Assembly (NCBI GenBank): GCA_024233345.1
Contig: JACKPT010000008.1
Span: 124,001-188,000, forward strand
Direction: 5' to 3'
Length of the DNA: 64,000 nt
Origin: Verrucomicrobiota bacterium
GTDB taxonomy: Bacteria; Verrucomicrobiota; Kiritimatiellia; CAIVKH01
A program made the position numbers and the translations under genes. Under the pieces are notes generated by a model. That model saw only the letters and a program-made list of their open reading frames with translations, ran no database searches and was not told the DNA's origin. Of this stretch, positions 55,601 to 62,289 are shown in pieces (positions within the stretch are counted from its first letter, which is position 1; each line of letters starts with the position of its first letter).

Positions 55601-57896
55601 CGAAACGATCCTCGGTCAGCGTCCAGGCCTCTCCAGCTTCCTGCTCAAGCAATGCCGGGGTGGCCACAAAGGGAAGCGCGGCTCCATCGACATGCACCGA
55701 GGTCGCGGTCTCGCAGTACACCCGGACCATCCAGGTTTCAACTTCCGGGGTGTAGGCTCCGGAGGGCGCGCCCATCGAGACCTCCATGCGGTTTCCAAAA
55801 TCTTCCGCGCTGAATTCCTGCCGGAAATAGGACCCGGTCTCGTAGGCATAGGTCCACCCATCGTCATCGTAATAGGTGAATGAGCTCCCCCCGAATTCCG
55901 GAAACACCATCAGGGTCTGATTGGTTGCCGGAATCTCGCCCACGTAGTTCATGGTCGGCTGCATGGGGATGATCGCCCCGCGCCGGATGAATAGCGGGAA
56001 GTTGGTCCATGCGGCGTCGAGGTCATACGAAATGGTGGCGGGACCATCGTATGCGGTGCCGCGATAGTAGTCGTACCAGGAACCGGCGGGGAGATACACA
56101 CTGACCGATGTCGCACCCTGCTGCATGACCGGGTGGGCAAGGAAGGCATCCCCGAACATCCAGGCATCAAACGAGCCGGAGACTGCTGGGTCATCCGGAT
56201 ATTCCCAGATCAGCGGACGCACCACCCCAACCCCGGTCTCTTCGGCCAGTCGCTCGTATGCATAGATATACGGAATCAACCGATAGCGAAGCTGCATCAC
56301 CTGCTTGGCCGAGGCTTCGGCCTGGGCACCATACTCCCAGGGTTGACGCTGCCGGAACTGCTGGCCATGCACCCGGTATACCGGCACAAACGCGCCGAAC
56401 TGCATCCACCGCGCATAAGCCTCGGAGGAAGACTCTCCGTTAAATCCGCCAATATCCATCCCCCACTTCATCTGTCCGACATTCAACGACGCAATCATCT
56501 TGGATCGCTGGGCGGTCATGGCCCCAAAATCCCCACCGATGTCTCCCGACCATAGGGCATAGGCATACCGCTGCGCCCCGAGATAAAAATTGCGGTTGAT
56601 CGACCACACCCGCTGGTTGGTGATGGCCCGCTGTCCGTCGTACAGGGACTTCTGCATGTTCAGGAACTGGAAATTGTCGAAGGAAGCGCCCCCGCCCCCG
56701 GCGGCATCCGCTTCATCATTCCACCATCCGAGGATGCCGGTGCGAAACGCGGCGATGCTGTTGGTATAGAACCAGTCCCGGGCTTCCGGCTTGTGAAAAT
56801 CGAGATCCTTGACCGGCTGACCGGAAAAGTAATCGCTGTAGGTGCTTTGTCCCGGCCACCACAGGTTTTGGGCGGTCGCATAACTGCCCTGTATGGTGTT
56901 GACATGAATCCGCGGCTTCATGATCCCGGATAGCTTGATCCCCTTGGCCAGCATGTTGGTCATCAGTGTGCCGGATGGGCCATCCGGAAATTTGGAGGTA
57001 TTCCACCGCCACTCCCCATAGTTGTCTTCTCCCCACGCCTTCCAGTCGAAGTCGAGGATGTAGTGATCAATCGGGATCTGTTTTGACCGATAGGTATTCA
57101 CAATCGACGTCAACTCGGCCTGGTCGATGCCCCACTCGGTGTTATGAAATCCCATGGCCCACTTGGGAAACATGGGAGATCCGCCGCTGACCGCACCCAC
57201 CCCCGCCATGATTTCCTTCGGCGAGCCGACGAGGATAAACAGTTCCACCGAGGTGCGCGAAACTCCATACAGGTCGAGCGTGGTCGAACCGGCATCAAAC
57301 TGCACGCCATCCGAATCCACCAGCACCCCGAAGCCATCCCGACTCCAGATCAGCGGCGCACCGGAATCACCCTGCACCCCCGCTTCGGCAAAGCCGCCGC
57401 CGTTCCGGCGAATATCCGTGCCCCCATCAAATGCCCCATATCCATAGATCCCATAAAAGTCCGTATCGCCCCGGTGATCAAACTTCGCCCCGTCTCCGTA
57501 GAGACCCTCCGCCGCCTGCTCACCAATCAGAAAATTGCCCTGGGCATCATAAACAGAAACCCGGCAGGGATTGCGCTGGACCTCAACCGTCATCTGCGAA
57601 GTCTCCAGAGTGATCGGATCTCCCGAGGCGTCGATGGTTGCCCCCACCGCAGACCACCCGCCCGGTTTCAACACTTCCGTCGCATTGTCGGAAACACCTC
57701 CGGGCAGAAAGTGCATTCGCAACACCCCGTCGGCACATACTTGCAGTTCAAGAACATCGCTGCCCGACTGCACTGTGACCGTATCCCCGGTCACCGAGAC
57801 CGAGTCCACATTGCCCATGCCCGCCAGCCCAAGATGGGGCACCAACAAAAGGAGAGTTGTCCAAAGAGCAAAGAGTCTGTTACATAATCTGTTCAT
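52629..57896 (-). CDS. Giant secreted multi-domain GH31 glycosidase
   Basis: 1755 residues. Signal peptide MNRLCNRLFALWTTLLLLVPHLGLA. GH31 barrel with nucleophile Asp394 in ILGWWNDEADA and acid/base Asp452 in ALWSGDIGGDFG, then DUF5110-like sandwich. After about residue 790: a chitobiase C-terminal-like domain (PGSEIRYTTDGSDPTELSPLYSGP), a carbohydrate-binding jelly roll (NLISNPGFE...), a Calx-beta domain (GDESFRVVL, TIQNDD), bacterial-repeat-like segments, and a second jelly roll (NLLRNPSFE...). The tail contains LSWQADPARRYDLEWAPGM, a PVC-type C-terminal module. A LacI-type site lies 37 bp upstream. Confidence 0.87.
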   Translation of the reverse strand: MNRLCNRLFALWTTLLLLVPHLGLAGMGNVDSVSVTGDTVTVQSGSDVLELQVCADGVLRMHFLPGGVSDNATEVLKPGGWSAVGATIDASGDPITLETSQMTVEVQRNPCRVSVYDAQGNFLIGEQAAEGLYGDGAKFDHRGDTDFYGIYGYGAFDGGTDIRRNGGGFAEAGVQGDSGAPLIWSRDGFGVLVDSDGVQFDAGSTTLDLYGVSRTSVELFILVGSPKEIMAGVGAVSGGSPMFPKWAMGFHNTEWGIDQAELTSIVNTYRSKQIPIDHYILDFDWKAWGEDNYGEWRWNTSKFPDGPSGTLMTNMLAKGIKLSGIMKPRIHVNTIQGSYATAQNLWWPGQSTYSDYFSGQPVKDLDFHKPEARDWFYTNSIAAFRTGILGWWNDEADAAGGGGASFDNFQFLNMQKSLYDGQRAITNQRVWSINRNFYLGAQRYAYALWSGDIGGDFGAMTAQRSKMIASLNVGQMKWGMDIGGFNGESSSEAYARWMQFGAFVPVYRVHGQQFRQRQPWEYGAQAEASAKQVMQLRYRLIPYIYAYERLAEETGVGVVRPLIWEYPDDPAVSGSFDAWMFGDAFLAHPVMQQGATSVSVYLPAGSWYDYYRGTAYDGPATISYDLDAAWTNFPLFIRRGAIIPMQPTMNYVGEIPATNQTLMVFPEFGGSSFTYYDDDGWTYAYETGSYFRQEFSAEDFGNRMEVSMGAPSGAYTPEVETWMVRVYCETATSVHVDGAALPFVATPALLEQEAGEAWTLTEDRFGVAAMLRIHAGTAKTMVISNNLIAPPSITPAGGTYDTPVLVVLSTNEPGSEIRYTTDGSDPTELSPLYSGPILIGQDATVKARAFLTGKSPSRLVQAVYTFANNLISNPGFETGGTIDDVAVHWYDGQPDTHGGTTGNSIRENWGGYNSTWHGVVRGTWSGQNYGSIWQEVPAIPGANYSLTAWFWADSHWSADEQGMKLEFLNGGSVVGGTTNLFGASIGPAWVDRTLAAQAPGNAEWVRVTFYGNGTHDGALRIDDVTLETDGQRTLLVESAHGAPVPSVGAHTYQVGDVITNSVASPVLNGIEAYVCTGWSLVGHEPQSGSGTNVTMTITNSAILTWLWETNVLDPCTLGFATSDVSVSETAGVVSLTVLRGQSSNGLASVRYHTEPISAVAGQDYVTTTGLLQIAALETAAQLEITLIDDLVYEGDESFRVVLTQPSSNAELIVPTSVVVTIQNDDPDLGTRTLTVASAHGQATPAAGAHVFAYGSVVAASVDGLETLDTTQYVGVGWSGTGAVPASGSGTSVSLLLTNNSEVTWLWNTNVKVTALSAGNGSVLPATAAWVALGTATQIVATPASGFAFSSWTGDVPLGMETNNPLTLAMERARTVTAIFAPLPDANLLRNPSFEDELPSDELIPLYWWKGAPDQHGELWGSAARVNWRPLSGGFHGAIRGAYAGAGNFGGFWQEVPAVEDGVYTFSTWVYADTWFWASTRLMKIEFLDGADGGSNILQTTQLQMPLNEFWQEISVTATAPVGATWARVVLDVSAIDYGGAIQFEDLELRLLSGPVTHLVTLGAGAHGAISPSGAVWVANGANLEIAVTADAYYHIDEISLPPLVLFPTNPVHVTFLLSAVTNSQSVSATFAEDVTSDVPHWWLAQYHAGTNFTAMVVEDLDGDGFSGAEEYVALTDPSASNEYLRLDTSVAALTPGQVSLSWQADPARRYDLEWAPGMGETFAVLESNLTASPVLAPLSETNQVQQYRIRARIPE

Positions 57897-57932
57897 AGGT
57901 GTCTTTCTGGCTATAACCGGAAATATACAGAG

Positions 57933-57944
57933 TAAAGCGGTTTA
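57933..57944. promoter_or_regulatory. LacI-type operator between GH31 gene 2 and a lipoprotein gene
   Basis: TAAAGCGGTTTA (reverse complement TAAACCGCTTTA, 11 of 12 against the site at 33203). It sits in the 79-bp gap between divergent genes and could act on both. Confidence 0.55.
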
Positions 57945-57975
57945 AGTATAGGGTCGATTTGAATTTATTGCTACC

Positions 57976-58551
57976 ATGAATTTTGTTTCACCCAGTTCAC
58001 TCCGGTTTGGCCTTCTTTTGAGTTTCAGTACCGCCCTGGCCCTGGTTACGGCCTGCAAAAGGCCTGAGCCCGCCCCCCCTCCCTCACCCGCTGCCCCCGC
58101 CAGCGCGGAAAAGACGGACCAGGTAACGGTTGAAACTGAGGGCACTGTGGAAACCATTGCCATCCGGATTGGCGATCCGGTTCGGCGGGGACAGGTCATT
58201 GCCAACCTCAATCAGGACCAGGCCGCAGAAGCCCTACGGCTCGCTCAGCGTGCCTATGCCGCAGCGGAAAATGCCCTGATTGATATTCGGAAAAACTATT
58301 TGAAGCAGAAATATGCCCATGAAAACGGAACCCTCTCCGATGCAGATTGGGCCGTTGAACTGGACCGCTTTCGAGCCGCGGAAAAAGACAGGACACGCGC
58401 GGCATCGGCCTTGTCCGAAGCCCAGAATGCCTTTGTCCGTCACGATGTCGTGTGCCGCACTGACGGCATCGTCACCGAATTAAACATCGAACCCGGCGGT
58501 ACCGTCCGCTCCGGTGAAGTGGTGGCGGTGGTCATGCCCGCGCGTGAGTAG
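57976..58551 (+). CDS. Short membrane-fusion-type lipoprotein
   Basis: 191 residues. Lipoprotein signal with Cys at ALVTACKRPEP, Pro/Ala linker, then the first half of a lipoyl/biotinyl-like domain (VETEGTVETIAIRIGDPVRRGQVIANL), a coiled-coil hairpin (about residues 80-155), and the second lipoyl half (CRTDGIVTELNIEPGGTVRSGEVVAVV). HlyD/RND adaptor proteins have this plus a beta-barrel and membrane-proximal domain (350-400 residues), which are missing here. No transporter is adjacent. Confidence 0.65.
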   Translation: MNFVSPSSLRFGLLLSFSTALALVTACKRPEPAPPPSPAAPASAEKTDQVTVETEGTVETIAIRIGDPVRRGQVIANLNQDQAAEALRLAQRAYAAAENALIDIRKNYLKQKYAHENGTLSDADWAVELDRFRAAEKDRTRAASALSEAQNAFVRHDVVCRTDGIVTELNIEPGGTVRSGEVVAVVMPARE

Positions 58552-58585
58552 TGGCGCTGGTTTCTGAAACCTGAAACCTCTACCC

Positions 58586-59458
58586 CTACTCCACAATCTC
58601 CGTCCCCACCCCCTGGCTGGTGAAGAGCTCGAGCAACAGGGAGTGCGGGAGGGCGGCGTGAACAAAGTGGGTCTTGAGGACACCCGCCTTGAGGGCCTTC
58701 ACTGCGGCATTCACTTTGGGAAGCATTCCTCCGCTGATGATTCCGCGACGCATCAGGTCATCGACTTCCTTTACATGGACCGATGAAATCAGGGACCCGG
58801 GATCTTCCGGATTCTGCAGCAGCCCGGGAACATCCGACATAAACACCAGCTTCCGGGCCTTGAGCGCCTCGGCAATCGCGGACGCAGCTTCGTCGGCATT
58901 ACAATTATAGACTCGGTTGTCATCGCCCCAACCCAACGGGGTGACCAGCGGTACAATATTGGAATTGCTGAATGCCATGATCGGCTCGACATCGACACGA
59001 ACCACATCCCCGACGAACCCCCAGTCGAGGCAATCTCCGGTCTGCTCGTCGGTCTCGGTGTGCTTGACCACACTGAGAATATCCTCGCCGTAAATTCCCC
59101 GGGCCTTGCAACCCATCTCGGTCAACAGATTCACCAACTGGGGATTGACCTCCCGATTGAGAACCTGCTCCACCACCTCCATGGTGGCGGCATCGGTCAC
59201 CCGGAGTCCCTTCAAAAATGTGCTCGAAAGGGCCTGTTCCTTGAGCCGCCGGGAAATCGCCTTGCCGCCGCCATGGACCACCACCGGACGCAACCCCACA
59301 CAGGCCATGAAGGCGATATCCTTCAAGACCGCCTCCACCCCCGCCTTCTCCTCGAGGGCACTCCCCCCGAATTTTACCACCACGACATCCCCACGGAACT
59401 TCTGAATGAACGGAAGCGCCTCCACCAATACCGCAGCTTTTTCAATCAAGGTTTGCAT
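58586..59458 (-). CDS. argB: Acetylglutamate kinase
   Basis: Second step of arginine synthesis. 290 residues: VVVKFGGSALEEK near residue 28, VVHGGGKAISRRL, and the C-terminal SAIAEALKARKLVFMSDVPGLL. It lies 47 bp after argJ in the same direction, and a TAGAGGTTTC sequence follows the stop. Confidence 0.94.
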   Translation of the reverse strand: MQTLIEKAAVLVEALPFIQKFRGDVVVVKFGGSALEEKAGVEAVLKDIAFMACVGLRPVVVHGGGKAISRRLKEQALSSTFLKGLRVTDAATMEVVEQVLNREVNPQLVNLLTEMGCKARGIYGEDILSVVKHTETDEQTGDCLDWGFVGDVVRVDVEPIMAFSNSNIVPLVTPLGWGDDNRVYNCNADEAASAIAEALKARKLVFMSDVPGLLQNPEDPGSLISSVHVKEVDDLMRRGIISGGMLPKVNAAVKALKAGVLKTHFVHAALPHSLLLELFTSQGVGTEIVE

Positions 59459-59505
59459 ACTTGGTTGGATACCATGCCGCCGCGCCGGGGGAAATCACGA
59501 AAACA

Positions 59506-60699
59506 TCAGATGTTGATATCAATGTATTTGTGGGCACAGTCACAGCCAAACACATAGGACGCCCCCTTGCCCAAACCGAGGTCAATGGTGATCGTGAACC
59601 GTTCCTGGGAATGGATCTTTTTGAGCCGATCCGGGGACGCCTTGGTCTTGATCCCGTTTCGCACCGCGACCACCCCGTCATAGGCAATCGACACCTTCGA
59701 TTCATCGACCCGGGCCGGCGAATATCCCAACGCATCCATCACCCGCCCCCACTTGGGGTTTGTGCCATGCCACGAGGTCTTGACCAGCAGGGAGTTGGCC
59801 ACCGACCGCGCGGCCAGCTCGGCGTCCTTCGCGGTTCCGGCCCCGGTCACCTCGACCTTGATCACCTTGTCCGCACCCTCGCCATCGCGAATCATCTTCC
59901 ACGCCAGCACCCGGGCAACCTGCAACAGCGCCTCTTCGAAGGCCGCCCAGCCCGGGTGGCCGGGCTTCAGCGAATCCGATCCGGAAGCCCCGTTGGCAAA
60001 ACACAGGACCGTGTCGTTGGTGCTCTGGTCTCCATCCACGGAAATCCGGTTGAAGCTCTCATTCACTGCGCTCTTCAAAGCCTTCTGCAGTGAGGACGGC
60101 GCAACTGCGGCATCCGTCATCAGGAAGCACAGCATGGTGGCCATATTGGGTTCAATCATGCCCGCGCCCTTGGCGATCCCGGTTACCCGAACCGTCTTGC
60201 CGTCAGCCTTGAAGGAAGTGGTGACAAATTTGGGCGCATTGTCCGTGGTCATGATCCCCTGCGCGGCCTCCTCGCCACCTTGGGGAGAGAGCGCCTCCGC
60301 CAGCCGGGGAATGCCCCGGCCGATGGTTTTCATATCGAGATCAAACCCGATCGACCCGGTGGAACAGACATACACATCGCTGGCCTTGACCCCCAACTCG
60401 GACGCCGTCCATTCTGCCATCTGCGCGGCATCGCGAAGGCCTTTCTCTCCGGTGCAGCAGTTCGCATTGCCACTGTTGATGACCACCGCCCGCCCCTTCC
60501 GGGAAGCCGCCCGGGCCATGCACCACTTCACCGGAGCCGCCTTGATCTGGTTCGATGTAAAGACCGCCGCAACCGTTGCCGGGGTGTCGGAAACCAACAG
60601 CGCCATATCGCTGGCTCCGCTTTTTTTCAACCCAACATGCAAACCGGCCGCCCGAAAGCCCGACGGCAGTGTCGCGTCATTTTCAATCTTCATCTTCAT
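59506..60699 (-). CDS. argJ: Ornithine acetyltransferase ArgJ
   Basis: Recycles the acetyl group from N-acetylornithine to glutamate. 397 residues. Self-processing site between Ala187 and the nucleophile Thr188 (PNMATMLCFLMTDA); oxyanion loop STGSIG at 113-118; VINSGNANCCTG. GAAGGA precedes the ATG. It may be bifunctional if acetyl-CoA can serve; no argA was seen. Confidence 0.93.
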   Translation of the reverse strand: MKMKIENDATLPSGFRAAGLHVGLKKSGASDMALLVSDTPATVAAVFTSNQIKAAPVKWCMARAASRKGRAVVINSGNANCCTGEKGLRDAAQMAEWTASELGVKASDVYVCSTGSIGFDLDMKTIGRGIPRLAEALSPQGGEEAAQGIMTTDNAPKFVTTSFKADGKTVRVTGIAKGAGMIEPNMATMLCFLMTDAAVAPSSLQKALKSAVNESFNRISVDGDQSTNDTVLCFANGASGSDSLKPGHPGWAAFEEALLQVARVLAWKMIRDGEGADKVIKVEVTGAGTAKDAELAARSVANSLLVKTSWHGTNPKWGRVMDALGYSPARVDESKVSIAYDGVVAVRNGIKTKASPDRLKKIHSQERFTITIDLGLGKGASYVFGCDCAHKYIDINI

Positions 60700-60766
60700 A
60701 CCGTCCTTCTTTAATTCCGTGTGCGAAAGGTGTCAGGTTTCAGGGTGTGATCTCCTGTCCCGAAAC

Positions 60767-60808
60767 CTGCCTGCCCGGCCAGGGAACACTGCCTGCCCGG
60801 CCAGGGAA
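60767..60808. repeat. Two tandem copies of a 22-bp GC-rich repeat
   Basis: CTGCCTGCCCGGCCAGGGAA occurs at 60767-60786 and 60789-60808, in the 113-bp gap between argJ and rdgB. The GCCCGGCCAGGG core recurs at 21580-21590 and, as coding DNA, near 62785-62811. Confidence 0.8.
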
Positions 60809-60812
60809 ACCT

Positions 60813-61400
60813 CTATCCCAACAGCTCCGCCCACGCCACCCGGGCGTTCTCCAAAGCCCTGGCCCGATGGGAGCAGGTATTTTTCTCCTCTTCGGTCATT
60901 TCGGCAAAGGTTTTGTCGAAGCCTTCCGGAATAAATACCGGGTCGTATCCGAAGCCGGATGTACCACGCGGGGTGTCGGTAATGATACCATCAACCCGAC
61001 CTTCCACAGTGCGCATCGAGCCATCTGGCCCTGCGAGGGCTATCACCGTACGGAATCTCGCCTTGCGGCTCGACGCGTCCGCGAGAAGACCCAGCAGTTT
61101 GCGATTGTTGGCCTCGTAATTGACCGGCTCACCAGCAAAGCGGGCTGAATACACCCCCGGAGCGCCATCGAGAACATCGACCTCGAGGCCGGTATCATCA
61201 GCCAAGGTCCAAAGCCCCGTATGGGCCTGAATTTCCTGAGCCTTCTTAATCGCATTCTCCTCCAACGTGGTCCCATTTTCCTCCACATCCGGCATATCCG
61301 GAACATCATGCATACCGAGAAGAGAAAGCCCCTCACGCGCAAACAGTGCGGACATTTCCTTCAGTTTGTGGGCATTCTTCGTGGCAAGTACCAGCTTCAT
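60813..61400 (-). CDS. rdgB: dITP/XTP pyrophosphatase (RdgB/HAM1)
   Basis: House-cleaning enzyme hydrolysing non-canonical purine triphosphates. About 195 residues from the ATG at 61400 (MKLVLATKNAHKLKEM). Motifs: ATKNAHKLKE, ADDTGLEVDVLDGAPGVYSARFAG, GFGYDPVFIPEG, KNTCSHRARAL. AAGGTG precedes the start. Upstream of argJB on the same strand. Confidence 0.93.
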   Translation of the reverse strand: MKLVLATKNAHKLKEMSALFAREGLSLLGMHDVPDMPDVEENGTTLEENAIKKAQEIQAHTGLWTLADDTGLEVDVLDGAPGVYSARFAGEPVNYEANNRKLLGLLADASSRKARFRTVIALAGPDGSMRTVEGRVDGIITDTPRGTSGFGYDPVFIPEGFDKTFAEMTEEEKNTCSHRARALENARVAWAELLG

Positions 61401-61507
61401 GGCCAACACCTTAGAACCTTTTTACCAAAAAAACAGCAGGAAGTGAGGGGCATCACCATTGCCTTAGGCCTGAATCAGGGAAACCCCGAAAATTACCCAG
61501 TCCCAAT

Positions 61508-61519
61508 TAAAGCGTTTTA
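61508..61519. promoter_or_regulatory. LacI-type operator, distal site of the CBM21-like gene
   Basis: TAAAGCGTTTTA, exact reverse complement of the site at 33203. Confidence 0.6.
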
Positions 61520-61553
61520 CATGGACCGCGTGGCTCGCTACATTTTTGTCAGT

Positions 61554-61565
61554 TAAAACATTTTA
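61554..61565. promoter_or_regulatory. Second operator-like site of the CBM21-like gene
   Basis: TAAAACATTTTA, 10 of 12 against TAAAACGCTTTA, 46 bp downstream of the first site and 43 bp before the start codon. Confidence 0.4.
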
Positions 61566-61608
61566 GCAGGTTCTGGCGAATCTGCTCACCAACAAGAGGA
61601 GATGCGCG

Positions 61609-62130
61609 ATGAAAAAGTTAATGACCTTGGGTTTGGCCGCCCTGTTGGCGGTTGGTTTTGTTTCCACAAGCTTTGCTCAACAGCATGTCGGCAAAGTGGC
61701 GGATGGCTACTGGAAGGGCGACTGGCCCTACTCCGGTAATGTGGTTGGCTACAACGACCGCAATGTCTGGATCGATATCTGGGTACACAACCTCGGCTAC
61801 CACAAGGAAGTCGGGATTGTCTGGACCGACAATGACTGGCAGACCGCAAACTGGACCCTGGGCAAGTACGAATTTACCTACCAGGATGGCGCTGAGCAGT
61901 GGGGCGTCGATCTCATCCCGGCCGGCAAATTCATGTGGCACCGCTCCGGCGCCCATGGCTGGGTCGAATTGGATGGAGATGTCCGGACCATCCACGATAG
62001 CGGCAAATACATCGACTACGCGATTTTCTACACCGATGTAGCCACCGGAACGATGTACTGGGACAACAATGGCGGCAGCAACCACCGCCTGTGGGTGGTC
62101 CAACCCGGCCCGAACGGCTGGACCCTGTAA
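61609..62130 (+). CDS. Small secreted CBM21-like starch-binding protein
   Basis: 173 residues, signal peptide MKKLMTLGLAALLAVGFVSTSFA, then a single beta-sandwich. The C-terminal part (YIDYAIFYTDVATGTMYWDNNGGSN) carries the WDNN.G.N signature of family 21 starch-binding modules; VGIVWTDNDWQTANW fits their 'V..T.D.W' strand. No catalytic domain is attached, unlike most CBM21 proteins. AGAGGAGA lies before the ATG and a strong terminator follows. The operator-like sites upstream match those of the GH31 genes. The CBM21 call is from motif reading only. Confidence 0.65.
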   Translation: MKKLMTLGLAALLAVGFVSTSFAQQHVGKVADGYWKGDWPYSGNVVGYNDRNVWIDIWVHNLGYHKEVGIVWTDNDWQTANWTLGKYEFTYQDGAEQWGVDLIPAGKFMWHRSGAHGWVELDGDVRTIHDSGKYIDYAIFYTDVATGTMYWDNNGGSNHRLWVVQPGPNGWTL

Positions 62131-62160
62131 GTCAGGCTGGACAGATCTTCAGATAACATC

Positions 62161-62192
62161 CGCGCACGGGATTACTCCCGTGCGCGTTTTTT
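62161..62192 (+). terminator. Intrinsic terminator after the CBM21-like gene
   Basis: CGCGCACGGGA and TCCCGTGCGCG are perfectly complementary around TTAC, followed by six T. Confidence 0.92.
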
Positions 62193-62289
62193 ATTGTGCC
62201 CGCTGAAGTATGGCTCCAAGTTTGCAAACATTTGGAATCGATCAGCCCCCTTCCCTCGTCACCCGATAACGATCCATCGATTGAGCAAC

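Noticed and set aside
54441..55883. 480-codon plus-strand frame opposite GH31 gene 2
   Set aside because: Antisense shadow without domains.
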